Shown here one piece after another: positions 9,690 to 19,570 of a DNA stretch of 64,000 bases. The stretch is from Myxocyprinus asiaticus (lineage: Eukaryota; Chordata; Actinopteri; Cypriniformes; Catostomidae). The notes beneath the pieces were generated by a model. That model had not been told where the DNA came from and did not search any database. It saw nothing but the letters and a program-made list of their open reading frames with translations. The translations under genes were made by a program, and so were the position numbers. The stretch spans positions 56,928,001 through 56,992,000 of the forward strand of contig NC_059346.1 in assembly GCF_019703515.2 (NCBI RefSeq), given 5' to 3'. How positions within the stretch are numbered: position 1 is the first letter of the stretch; each line of letters starts with the position of its first letter.

Positions 9690-9908
9690 TCAGCACAAAA
9701 CCTGAATGAATCCTGCATTCCAGCTCCCTTTTATACCCGTATGTCCGGGGGAGTGGCATGCAAATTCCACTCGCCAATTCTCATTGACCTTTTCTCAAAG
9801 ATCTGAGGTGATCGGGGCTCTCAAGAGCGACCCCTAGTGTCACTACATCGACACAACGTCTTGTTCCCTCCATCAGGGAACGGAGGTTACAATAGTAACC
9901 GAGACGTT
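9690..9908 (-). repeat. DIRS copy 1 right inverted terminal repeat and outer end
   Basis: Inverted counterpart of the left repeat, with a TATA box on the minus strand at 9728-9735 pointing inward. The outer extension (about 9860-9908) carries two perfect small hairpins: GTTCCCT/AGGGAAC at 9863-9881 and GGTTAC/GTAACC at 9885-9900 with loop AATA. The element ends at GTT 9906-9908. Confidence 0.85.
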
Positions 9909-10105
9909 TTAAAATGTTTTTAAGTATAAAGTCTTATCAAGTCAGAGGGCTCAAGTCCAAGTCAAGTAGCAAGTCATTGATGTCAAAGTCTAAGTCGAGT
10001 CACAAGTCTTCTTTGATTATGTTGAGTCGAGTCGCAAGTTATCAAATTTGTGACTCGAGACCAAGTTAAGTCCAAGTCATGCGACTCGAGTCCACAACCT
10101 TGTCA
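9909..10105. repeat. AAGTC-rich repeat, right part
   Basis: Continuation of the repeat interrupted by DIRS copy 1. Irregular CAAGTC and GACTCGAG-type units run to about 10105. Confidence 0.5.
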
Positions 10106-12120
10106 TTTACTCATTGTTTTATCGGTTCATTTTTATTTGCCATTGGACACAAAAGGAGTTTTCAAAATGTCAGAGTTTCAGCTCAGGAAATGAGAAAAGT
10201 ATCATAAAAAATATCATAAAAGTAATCCATGCTATTTGTGCACTGTATTCTGGATCTCCAGATGTCGTGTGATTGCATTGCGTAAGGAACAGATCTAAAT
10301 GTAAGTCTTTATTCAATAATCATTGTTCCCATCTGCCATAACACTCAAATCCTGCACTTATTTAAACATTAAAAAATTGCCATTTAAAAAGTATTACCAC
10401 AGCTTTGATGTCACTGATGTCAAGTGCCACTGGCTTTCACGCGCCTTGTGACCGATGGCAACATGCTAAAGTTTGGATGTACTGTATCGTTTCAATGAGA
10501 TGTAAATGCCTTCATGGAGAGGAAGATTTCAGCAATTAAAACTTTCAGTTCCACTCTATTCTTTGGAATAAATGATTGTAAATGATTGTAACTGTACTTT
10601 TATCAGCTTGTTATGTCTTTTTACTGTTGAGAAGTGGTTAGATTTAGGGATGGGGTGGGGTTAGGTGCTCAAAAATATCTATATAATAGTATAATGTAAC
10701 TAAAATTATTGTTCATGTAAATTTTTCTACATGTTACATGTTTTATATTGTTGAAAAGTGCTTAGGTTTAAGAAACCTAAAATATCAACACGATAGGCAG
10801 TGTAACTTAAATAATTTTCTAAGTATTATAAAAAAAAGATTGTGGTAAAACGAGCAATGATATCTGAAGACTGCAGATCCTGTGACAGAATACACAGAAA
10901 TGAGGAGAAACTGTTCTATCCGTGATGTTTTCATGGTGCAGTCAAAAAGTCGCTAAGGTGACAACTCGTTATGACACTGCCCTAGGCAGATCATATTCCA
11001 ATTTTGATCATAACTTAATTTTGACAAAATTTGTGGTAGCTGTGTGTATTTGGATTGTCGGGCAGCATACATCAAAGAGAGGACAAACAGGTCCTCAATT
11101 AAAGGCAAGGATAAGGGCTAACACAGACTTTATGGTTTTGGCTGCATATACACACAAATTAAACATGAACTCACCATGTGAATGAATGGCAAAATGCCTG
11201 AAGATAGCTTATTGTTCATTAGTGCAAGCATCTGTGAGGAACAGTGTAATGCATATAGTATATAGAAGATCAGTTAACTCAAGGTCTTTTCAAGAAGTAA
11301 CATGTTAGGGCATGGCCCCATGTTTATCATGGCACTTCTGATTATTTTTGCCTTTGGCCACAATCATTCCACAGCACTAAAATGTCTAAAACTTGAAAAA
11401 TGCTGCCTTCACAGACTGTATACGGAGGAGGTGGGAAGGCATTAAGACAAGTTTATCTTTTTTTTTTCAATGTTTTTCTTCAATGTTCTATCTTTTCCTC
11501 ATTTGGTGGGAATTGATCAGAAAATATTTAGTAGTATTTGGACACTTAAAAATGTATGAATGTCATTGCATTAGATAGCAAAATATCAAATCAAGTGGCA
11601 TTTGTTGTAAAGAAATATACAAACAGAAGATACAGTAACTTTTCCGGCAAAACATTACACAAACATCAGTTAGGTTAGAATTAATAACGGCATGCAATTA
11701 ATCGATAATGAAATACATACACTCTTAAGTGTGACTTATGTGTCCAAATACTTCTGGGTTCCACAGTATATGTGTGCCTATGGTAATTTAATAGGTTGAA
11801 ATTGTTTATATTGGCTTTAGAATGTCACAAACTTCCATTTAAAATTGAAACAGCTCATAAAGCAATCATCCGTGTCTCTTTACTTTAGTGCTCTGAGGGC
11901 TCTGCCTTGCCACAGGCTCAAGTTCTTCCGACACTTGCTGTTTGTACACCAGCTGAGGCCTGTGTGAACTGTCATGTTTGTTGAATATTGGATGTCTGAG
12001 ATTATTTGTGTGTCTGGGTATATTTATAGCAAATGCCAAAGATGAGAGACATGTCTTGTTTGAAGACTGATTACTGCTTAAGGAGCATATTGAACATATT
12101 AAATATAGGAGCATTTTAAA
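10106..12120. other. Non-coding DNA, no gene seen
   Basis: About 2 kb of AT-rich sequence. Short open frames at 10922-11185 and 11393-11578 have no recognisable domain, no repeat match in the window and ordinary AT-rich composition, so I do not call them genes. Confidence 0.5.
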
Positions 12121-12121
12121 T

Positions 12122-12420
12122 GTGTGTGTGTGTGGGGGGGGGGGGGTTAGGTTACAAACTAGTAATTACAAGGGTATTATGCTATAAATGTGGTTTATGA
12201 GGACATTTCTAGTGTCCCCATAATTCAGATCGCTTAAAAAACATTATGTTTTTTTTTAATTTATTTTTTTATGTAAAAATGCAGAAAGTTTTTTGTGAGG
12301 GTTAGGTTTAGGGGTAGGGTTAGGGGATAGAATCAATAGTTCGTACAGTATAAAAATCATTATGTCTATGGAGAGTCCTCATAAGGATAGCCGCACCAAT
12401 TTGTGTGTGTTTTGTGTATA
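12122..12420 (+). repeat. Dispersed repeat family B, copy 1
   Basis: About 280 bp closely matching 49762-50015 in the same orientation. Shared blocks are GGTTACAAACTAGTAATTAC, TGAGGACATTTCTAGTGTCC, a GGGTTAGGTTTAGGGGTAGG-type stretch with telomere-like units, and TATGTCTATGGAGAGTCCTC. Both copies are bordered by TG runs and a G- or T-rich patch. Superfamily unknown. Confidence 0.75.
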
Positions 12421-13699
12421 ATGTACATTTAGCAGAATGTGAATTTATGTAACGGGCTCTTAGGTCCCACCTAGTAGGGGAATACAACAACGTTACCCTG
12501 GAAGACCTAGAAATGACAGGATCTTGGTCCCCACCCCCGGTGCTTTGAGTCTCAGTATACACAGTAAATGTGTATATGTTTTAGCTTACCTATTGTATAA
12601 TATACTACAGGAATAAGAAGTGTTGGCTTCAGGCAATTAAGTGTCAACACGGTGGCTTCCTGAAGAATAAAAGTGATGCAAAATAATAACTTAAGATCAC
12701 GTTCCCACCCCCCTAAACTTAATAGTGTAAGTGAGACGCTCCTACTCCAAGGTAAGTTCCACAAATAATTATCAACTGTATTACTTTTAACAATTAATAA
12801 TTTATTTTCTCTTTTTTTGAAAACTGGGAATTCTTCTGAAAAGGTTTGTTACAGTTAAATGAAATAATGAAATAATATAATAAAACAAATAACAGGTTCT
12901 CTGAATTTGTCTTACAACCTTTATGAGTCTTCAAGGCTTAACAGTTTCGAACACTTTATATAACACCCCTCAGATATAAATTCTTTAAAATGAATTTCAA
13001 TATCTGGACACGTAAATTAACTCACTAGTAACACTGGATGTTATTAAACAAACTCTGAATCAAATCAAAGACTCTTGTAGTACAATTAAAATGATTCACT
13101 TCAAAAAACTCTGATGACTCTTAACTTCATTCAAATGACTCTTTTGAATCAACTTTATGATTCAGTTTCCATTTGACTCAGATTCACATCAAATAGTTCA
13201 AAATCACAGTTCAGGTTCACAATTCAGATAATAACTCAGTTCAGTTCAATCTAACTCAGTAAAATGTTCATATAGGTGTGTGTAAAGAACATTTGTACCA
13301 GATTGTAGCAATGATGACTTTGATGCATCGACTTTGCGATGACTTGTGATGATTTGCGATGATTTATGATTTATGATGACTTGTAATTTGTGATGACTTG
13401 TAACAGTGAAACAAAACATCTGAGACAGGACAATGAGGAGATGTCGTCTGGTTGGCAAGGTAATAAACACAAAAAACCCCAGAGAAGCTTTAGCGCGGCT
13501 CGGGAAAACTCGGGAATTTTCTGGAACAAAATGGCGCGGCTCAGTCACAGCACGCACGCGGCCCACTTGAATAGGGTCGATCCACAAAAACAAGAAAAAC
13601 ACTTCTTGAAAGCAAATTTTGATCGTCTGCAATTGCCAGATTCTTCTGAATGGCAAAAATACTCAGAAAAAGGGAAAAAATCATGCAAAACTAACTCTT
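12421..13699. other. Non-coding DNA, degenerate TTCA-rich stretch
   Basis: No supported gene. About 13080-13260 is rich in degenerate TTCA/GACTC units, and 13320-13400 reiterates GATGACTTGTGATGATTT-type units. These are low-complexity expansions. Frames at 13246-13656 and 13390-13722 overlap on opposite strands across them and are not credible genes. Confidence 0.5.
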
Positions 13700-13720
13700 G
13701 TTCCCTATCTGTCACTCGCT

Positions 13721-13895
13721 AGACGTTGTGTCGATGAAGTGACACTCTTGGGAGCCCCAAACACCTCTGCTTTTTTAAAAAAAGGCCAATGAGAATTGGC
13801 GAGTGGAATTTGCATGCCACTCCCCCGGACATACGGGTATAAAAGGAGCTGGTATGCAACCACTCATTCAGATTTTCTCTTTGTAGCCGAGCGGT
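13721..13895 (+). repeat. DIRS copy 2 left inverted terminal repeat
   Basis: Matches the reverse complement of about 16880-17070. Contains a TATA box, TATAAAAG, at 13838-13845, in the GGGTATAAAAGGAGCTGG context shared with copies 3 and 4. Confidence 0.85.
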
Positions 13896-14107
13896 TCTAT
13901 TCATTGAGCTGAATTCATCTGCCGAGTTCATTCACCTCTCTCTGCTGGATTTTACGGCGCATTTCAGCGGCTTCTCCCCATCCAGGGCCTGTAGGTTTAC
14001 ATCGTCCCTGATGGCAAGAGCCTATGGTGCCGCTGAACAAGCCACCTCCGCCCTGCACACCAAGCCAAGGTGCTAAAAGAACTGCAAGAGGGTAGTTCTG
14101 ACCGGGA

Positions 14108-14563
14108 TTGATGCAGGAACTGCGCTCGGCGACCGACCTCACTCTCCAGGTGACAAAGGTCATGGCACGGTCTCTTGGGCAGGCGATGTCCACCCTGGTG
14201 GTCCAGGAGTGCCACCCTTGGCTCAACTTGGTTGAGTTGCGTGAGGCTGACAAGGCACGGTTCCTTGACGCCCCCATCTCCCAGGTTGGCCTCTTCAGCG
14301 ACACCGTCGAGGACTTTACCCAGCAGTTCTCGGCAGTGAAGCAGCAGACGGAGGCCATACAGCACATCCTGCCCCGGCACGGCTCAAGACCCCGCACCCC
14401 GTCTGCTGGTTGCCAAGGGCGTCCTCCTGCAACTACAACACCGGCTCCACTGCAGCCCGCCTCCGTGGCCTGGCCCTGGCATGGAGCCCAGCACAGGAAG
14501 CAGATGCCACCCGTCTCACGGCTGGCCGCCAAGAACCCGAGGAAGGCTTTGAAGCGCCCCTGA
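14108..14563 (+). pseudogene. DIRS copy 2 ORF1 (gag-like), capsid-like middle and tail
   Basis: A 151-residue open stretch containing the best-preserved ORF1 middle. MMQELRSATDLTLQ, then ECHPWLNLVELREADKARFL (about residues 35-54), then APISQVGLFSDTVEDF and QQFSAVKQQTEAIQHILPR. These blocks recur in copy 3 (24229-24468) and copy 4 (62754-63173). The tail is a basic Pro/Ala stretch ending KALKRP before a TGA, at the same place as in copy 1. The N-terminal Cys/His cluster is missing because sequence jumps from the left repeat straight into the ORF1 middle near 13980-14000. The actual translation start of the parent protein lies in that deletion. Confidence 0.82.
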
Positions 14564-15119
14564 GACGGGTGACCCAGGGGCAAGGAGACCCGCTTTTCCA
14601 GAGCTGGTGAACAGACCACTCCATCCCCCAGTGGAGTGCCGCAAGAAGAATCTTTTGTTTCATTTTCATTTAATTTTGCCGACTGTCCAAGAGGCTGCGG
14701 GACCCAAAAATTCAACAAAAGAGCGGTTTTCTTGTTCCCTGGGTCAAATGTTCGGTGTGCATGGCCGTCATCACGTCCACCATCCCATCTTTGCAGGTAT
14801 GGACGAGACTCCTCCTCCCCCCACCTCGGCCAATCTTATGGTGGGTGGCGGGAGCCAGGTAAGTGCTTCAATGTCCCTGGACTCAGCACAGCCACGGGGC
14901 TCAAATCCCTTCGACGTGGCACCTCGAGCTCTGCCCCGCCGCGAGGCCCCACCCACCGGAACGTACAACGTGATCATTCCGTTGGTCTCCCTCGCCCGGA
15001 GTTTGGACGAGTGGCTCACACTTTCCAACCCATCGCGGTGACTGACCCGGACTGTCCGAATCGGCTATGCAATTCAGTTCGCTAGGCGCTCTCCCAGGTT
15101 CAGCGGCATCCGCTTCACC
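14564..15119 (+). pseudogene. DIRS copy 2 ORF2 leader
   Basis: Linker before RT. GSQVSASMSLDSAQPRGS agrees with SQVSASMSSDSARPR in copy 3, and RREAPPTGTYNVIIPLVSLA follows. Frames alternate (14607-15041 and 14636-15085 both show pieces), so indels are present. Function unknown. Confidence 0.65.
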
Positions 15120-15625
15120 TTGGTGAAGGGCGAGATCGCCGCTACCTTGCATGCAGAGATCGCTACCCTTCTGCGCAAGAGCGCGATAGAGCCTGTCCCT
15201 CCAGCCGAGATGAAGAAAGGGTTCTACAGCCCTTACTTCATCGTACCAAAGAAAGGCGGTGGGTTGCGACCAAACCTGGACCTGCAAGTACTGAATCAGG
15301 CTTTGCACAGACTCCCATTCAAGATGCTGACACAAAAATGCATTCTAGCGAGTGTCCGGCATCAAGATTGGTTCGCGGCGGTAGACCTGAAGGACGCGTA
15401 CTTTCATGTCTCAGTCTTACCTCAACACAGACCCTTCCTGCGGTTTGCCTTCAAAGGCCAGGCGTACCAGTACAAGGTCCTCCCCTTTGGCCTGTCCCTG
15501 TCCCCTCGCATCTTCATGAAGGTCGCAGAGGCTGCCCTTGCCTTCCCCCGCTAAGGGAAGTGGGCGTCTGCATCCTCAACTATCTCGATGACTGGCTAAT
15601 CCTAGCTCACTCTCGAGAGTTGCTG
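15120..15625 (+). pseudogene. DIRS copy 2 reverse transcriptase
   Basis: The most complete RT core in the window. EIATLLRKSAIEPVPPAEMK leads into GFYSPYFIVPKKGGGLRP, LDLQVLNQALHRLPFKML, and the motif A region WFAAVDLKDAYFHVSVLP with its catalytic Asp (about residues 91-108). PFLRFAFKGQAYQYK and LPFGLSLSPRIF follow. After 15540 an indel in a C-rich run changes frame, and the YLDDWLILAHSREL block continues in the other frame (15560-15625). At about 15625 the sequence jumps to the recombinase (LHAEP), so thumb, connection and RNase H are absent. Confidence 0.9.
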
Positions 15626-15626
15626 T

Positions 15627-15904
15627 GTGGATTGCACGCAGAGCCTTAGAAGCTCCGAGCAGCTCTTTGTTTGCTTTGGTGGACAGTGGAAAGGAAGCGC
15701 TGTCTCCAAACAGAGGATCACCCACTGGGTCATCGACACCATCACAATGGCATATCAGGCTCAGGACGTGCCACCCCTGTGGGGTTACGAGCCCACTCCA
15801 CCAGGAGTGTGTCGGCTTCCTGGGCCCTGGCCAGTAGTACCTCTTTGGCAGATATCTGCAGAGCAGCGGTCTGGGCAACACCCAACACCTTTGTGAGGTT
15901 CTAA
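15627..15904 (+). pseudogene. DIRS copy 2 tyrosine recombinase, C-terminal remnant with Tyr-to-stop change
   Basis: Starts inside the protein at DCTQSLRSSEQLFVCFGG, then SKQRITHWVIDTITMAYQ. A one-base frame change before the catalytic box follows. The other frame reads LRAHSTRSVSASWALAS (H-x-x-R present) and ICRAAVWATPNTFVRF, then a TAA stop. In copy 1 the codon after VRF is TAC, the tyrosine of the conserved FYNL context. Here it reads TAA, so the putative nucleophile codon has become a stop. The N-terminal half is deleted. Confidence 0.82.
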
Positions 15905-16725
15905 AATCACTGGGTTGAGCCTGTCTCATCCTGTTTATTGGCAGGCACGAGCAGGTAAGTTCCGGGACAACTGGCCGGGTGTACCGTTTGCGCATAGCAC
16001 CTTTCCCCTCCCTTGAGGGAAGACATGCGCTCTTGACTCCCAGTCGTGTTCACAGACTGTGATCCCTGGATGACTTTCCTCCTTAGCCCTCTGGCAGCTA
16101 AGTTTGCAGAGAAACTCGCTGACCGGCACAGTACGTGCGCTAATGAGCCCCTGTACTGAGGTGGGTGCTCCACATGTGCTGGTTCCCCGAATGCGACCCC
16201 ATGTGATTTCTTCCGCAAAATTGTTTCCCTGATGGCAAAGTGCGTCTTCCTTGGGCAGAGGCCCCTCTGCCCCCGGTCGCCATGCTTTGTAGAAACTCCT
16301 CCCCCTTTGGGTAGGACCTAACATGGGACCTCTCCAAATGACATACTTCCGATAAGAGTCGGTGAGACCATGTGTCGTATTCCACTCAAAATACCCCCCC
16401 CCCCCTTTTTGGGTGGGGCGTGGCCTCCGCAGTGTCTTCCCCTTGGGAGGGACACCCCCCGACGCAGACACTTATGGCTCCCAGTCAGTTAACAAATTCC
16501 ATTCTTTTTGGAGAGAAAAGAGAGGGAAAAGAGGCCTCGGCTGGGCTAGCCTGTCCCTACAGTTAGGCAGTCGACTTGTTCCTGATGGACCATTCAACGC
16601 TCATAAGAGCGTTGGGGGAGGTTACGTGATGGCCTGGTGCGCTGGCTACGAGGCACACAGCAGTCTGCCCGTCACACACCGCCAGTTCACGCAACACAGT
16701 TCAGCTAGTTGTGCCGTTTTGTATA
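15905..16725 (+). other. DIRS copy 2 3' untranslated region
   Basis: Aligns with 8730-9500 of copy 1 and inverted with the equivalent parts of copies 3 and 4. Contains a C-run at 16393-16406. No conserved open frame. Confidence 0.7.
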
Positions 16726-16727
16726 GG

Positions 16728-16850
16728 GACCCCTAGTGTTACTACATCGACACAACGTCGAGTGAGTGACAGGTAGGGAACGTCCTGGTTACTTTCGTAA
16801 CCTCCATTCCCTGATGGAGGGAATGAGACATTGTGTTCCTCTTGCCACAA
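16728..16850 (+). repeat. DIRS copy 2 internal complementary region
   Basis: CGTCGAGTGAGTGACAGGTA (inverse of the left outer end) is joined to GGGAACGTCCTGGTTAC (inverse of the right outer end). The hairpin GGTTAC-TTTC-GTAACC is the exact inverse of that at 17091-17106. Confidence 0.85.
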
Positions 16851-16879
16851 CGCTGAACTACCCACTGAAATGGCCGGGA

Positions 16880-17114
16880 CCTGGTCTCGGCTTCTTAGCA
16901 CAAAACCTGAATGAGTGGTTGCATACCAGCTCCTTTAATACCCATATGTCCGGGGGAGTGGCATGCAAATTCCTCTCACCAATTCTCATTGGAATTTTTT
17001 CAAAAAAGCAGAGGTGTTTGGGGCTCCCAAGATTGACCCCTAGTGTCACTACATCAACACAATGCCTCATTCCCTCCATCAGGGAATGGAGGTTACGAAA
17101 GTAACCAGGACATT
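16880..17114 (-). repeat. DIRS copy 2 right inverted terminal repeat and outer end
   Basis: Inverted counterpart of 13721-13895. The TATA motif is altered here (reads TATTAAAG on the minus strand). The outer extension has the stem ATTCCCT/AGGGAAT, where other copies have GTTCCCT/AGGGAAC: a paired change that preserves the stem. Confidence 0.85.
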
Positions 17115-17750
17115 CTAGTCCAAGCGATTCGCGGGAAAACAACGTATCACGATGACACGGTTCATAGATGACTCCAAAAACGCAGTATGATTCTACTAAA
17201 ACTTAAATTCAGTATTACGTCAGAAACAACAATGTTCTGAATGAAACTCACAGCTTTAGCAACTCTCTTTCGTGCTCTCGGCCAGTCTCTAACACCGTTC
17301 TCCATTCAATGGTGCAATCAACCGAACTTTTGCTTCTATTACGTCTTAAGTTTCACACGATCAGGTCAATGTACACTTAACTCACAAAACTTAAACTGAC
17401 TGTGTGCCTCTGTCGTCCTTTACATTTTCAGCGGAGAAAATGCTATTTTTTACACAGCGATCACGGCGTGTCTCTCTTCTCGCACAGTAAGCGCAGCGCG
17501 ACTGTCTTCTCCAATGTCCAAGGCTCGACTGACTTCTTCTTCTTCTCTCTCGTGCACAGTGTAGACAGTGCCACCCACCAAAATAAAAGTCCCTTAGAGA
17601 AAAATATATCACTGTTACATTTACATATTAAAAATATGTTAAAACAACCAACAAAAAATGGAAATGTGAACATTTACACTGTAATTTTTACATTTATTAT
17701 TAATAGATTTTTGTTGTATTTTCTCAACACCCTAAAAACAAGATAAGAAG
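17115..17750. other. Non-coding DNA, no gene seen
   Basis: No recognisable domain. Frames at 17391-17746 on both strands overlap each other and are not supported. Confidence 0.45.
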
Positions 17751-17774
17751 CAAACTTGTGCTGCTGCTGCTGTT

Positions 17775-18896
17775 GAACAAGTACAGAGACTTGCTACCGC
17801 TAGAACATACACAGATATAATGAGTTAAGCATGTGGCAATGCTGCTGCTGCACAATTAGACATAAATACAAGAACCTTGTAGTAGAGCTAGACAGGTGAA
17901 GCTGGGAGGTGGAGGGTTTCCGAAAAAACTCACAGCGTGCTGTAGTGAAACCAGTTTACTTGCAAACTGAGCACATTTAAATGTTAGGCAAAGAGAGAGG
18001 ATGCAAGTTGATTGGCTACCCAATTATATGTCAAAGGACCTATAAGCTTACACTATCTGATCCGATTGGATTGACATATCACATTTGAGTGAGCTGATTA
18101 GCAAACAGATCAGCTTGGGTCATGTAGAGTTTCATGCCTGAACTTAGTCATTTCAATCATGACAACTATTGAAAATATTTAGCATGTTAATGTGGGTATG
18201 ACATTTTGATAGGATATTGGTATTTGCGGACTAGATCTGCTATGCTGCTGCTGCAGAGCAATTACAAAGACTTGCTACAACACAGATACACTGAGTTAAG
18301 CATGTGGACATACTGCAGCTGCACAGTTAGACGAAGACAAGACATGCTGCTGCACAATTTGACATAAATACAATCCTTCAACAAAGCAGGGAAGCTGCAC
18401 AAACGCATAACACAAAACACAACCCCCCAAGCAAGCAGATCTACCGCAAAGGCATGTGTACTGCTACTGCTCTGAAGTGACATTTGCACCGAGTGTATGC
18501 TAGCTATGTGTTTCATCGCTTGCTTGGCCATATGGCATTAGGCTAATTAACTAAATCTCTACATGTTCTAGGCCTGCTTGGCTGAATGGCTTAAACAGAT
18601 AGTGACCTGACTCGTAATGTATATCTTGACCAGGAAAGCCCAGAGCTTATTTAACTAGTGTCTTAGACTAGATATGTGTAGATTTATTTAAACTAATGAC
18701 CTAAGATAGCTATGTGTGCCAGTGCCTGATTTGGATAAGGCTTACCATGTTAAAGACATGCTTTTATGTGTCATGGCCAAAAGCAGACCATACCATTCAA
18801 GCTAATGGAAGAAAAAGACAAAAAGCAAATAGCTTTTTCAGAGGAAACTCTAACAACGCGCTGCAGTGAAACCAGCTTACTTGCAAACTGAGCTAA
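17775..18896. repeat. Degenerate local duplications
   Basis: Blocks recur within about 1.6 kb. AGACTTGCTAC...ATGAGTTAAGCATGTGG near 17783-17835 recurs near 18268-18310. The block 17930-18060, from the GTGAAACCAGTTTACTTGC region on, recurs at 18860-18896 plus 19317-19375 with a MITE in between. GAGTTTCATGCCTGAACTTA near 18127 recurs near 19381. GCTGCTGCTG units are frequent. No coding sequence. Confidence 0.6.
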
Positions 18897-18900
18897 TTTA

Positions 18901-19312
18901 AAGGTGCACTCGGTAACTTTTTCCTCATTAAAAAAGTTTAACTCCTAAAGACATGAATAATTTTGAAATATATGTATAAAATCATGAATACTCACATTAA
19001 AATGAAGACTCCAGTCATATCAGTAACCCTATAAAAGCTGTTTTGTTCTACATGGTGAGGGTCCGCACATGGGGGCTGCCATGTTAGAATCACATGACCA
19101 GCCGAATAATACTCACTTAATCTCAGTAACCGTCCTGTTATTTGACACTTTCACTCATTGATTAAAGTAATCATGGCTGACTGTGAATACTACATTTCTA
19201 CAATGGCATCTGAAACTGAAAACTGTTGATTTTAAATTATGCTGCATCCAAGCCGCTAGGTGTCAGTGTAAGTCCAAGATGACACAAAGAAAAAAGTAAC
19301 TGAGGGCACCTT
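18901..19312. mobile_element. TTAA-flanked MITE
   Basis: Terminal inverted repeats AGGTGCACTCGGTAACTTTT and its near-complement ending GTAACTGAGGGCACCT, each bordered by TTAA. The upstream duplicate at 17965-17985 (CTGAGCACATTTAAATGTTAGG region) lacks it and shows a single TTAA, so it serves as the empty site. TTAA duplication is typical of piggyBac or Kolobok-type transposition; which one cannot be decided here. Non-coding. Confidence 0.8.
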
Positions 19313-19566
19313 TAAATGTTAGGAAAACAAGTTGATTGGCTACCTGATTACAAGTCAAAGGACCTACAGGCTAGTGCCATAGAGCTTCATGCCTGAACTT
19401 ATATGAACAATAATAATATTTTGCATTTACATTTATGCATTTGGCAATATAAAAACTTGTTTTCAGTGAATATATCTTATATATATTTTAAGAATAAATC
19501 TCACTAGGATTTTGTTGGACAATTTCAACATGGTAAACTCAATTAAATATTCTCTAAAAGCAAGAC

Positions 19567-19570
19567 TTAA
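19567..19570. repeat. TTAA sliver of the MITE split by DIRS copy 3
   Basis: These four bases plus the next one or two are the outer end of the MITE whose remainder resumes at 25909. Joining across DIRS copy 3 restores a full-length MITE end. Confidence 0.7.

Larger units (their letters stand above)
5686..9908 (+). mobile_element. DIRS retrotransposon copy 1 (internally deleted)
   Basis: Tyrosine-recombinase retrotransposon of the DIRS type: it replicates by RT through a circular intermediate and integrates by a recombinase, so it has no LTRs and makes no target duplication. Order: left inverted repeat, ORF1 N-terminal piece, ORF1/ORF2 junction, RT, RNase H, recombinase C-terminus, internal complementary region, right inverted repeat. 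A GTT trinucleotide lies at both boundaries (5686-5688 and 9906-9908). Deletions remove most of ORF1 and the segment between RNase H and the recombinase catalytic half. The copy is about 4.2 kb, against 6.3 kb for copy 3. Its GC content is well above the flanks. Confidence 0.92.
13700..17114 (+). mobile_element. DIRS retrotransposon copy 2 (internally deleted)
   Basis: Same family as copy 1, about 3.4 kb. Order: left end with GTT at 13700-13702, left inverted repeat, ORF1 middle and C-terminus, ORF2 leader, RT up to just past the YLDD box, abrupt jump into the recombinase C-terminus, 3' region, internal complementary region, right inverted repeat, end at ATT 17112-17114 (a G-to-A change from the usual GTT). 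The ORF1 N-terminus, RNase H, Dam-like region and recombinase N-terminus are deleted. No target duplication is seen. Confidence 0.92.

Noticed and set aside
12295..12327. Telomere or interstitial telomeric repeat
   Set aside because: Only a few imperfect TTAGGG-like units, within a dispersed repeat that has a second copy at 49910-49940.
13246..13722. Overlapping frames on both strands before DIRS copy 2
   Set aside because: They span degenerate GATGACTTG-type repeats and have no recognisable domain.
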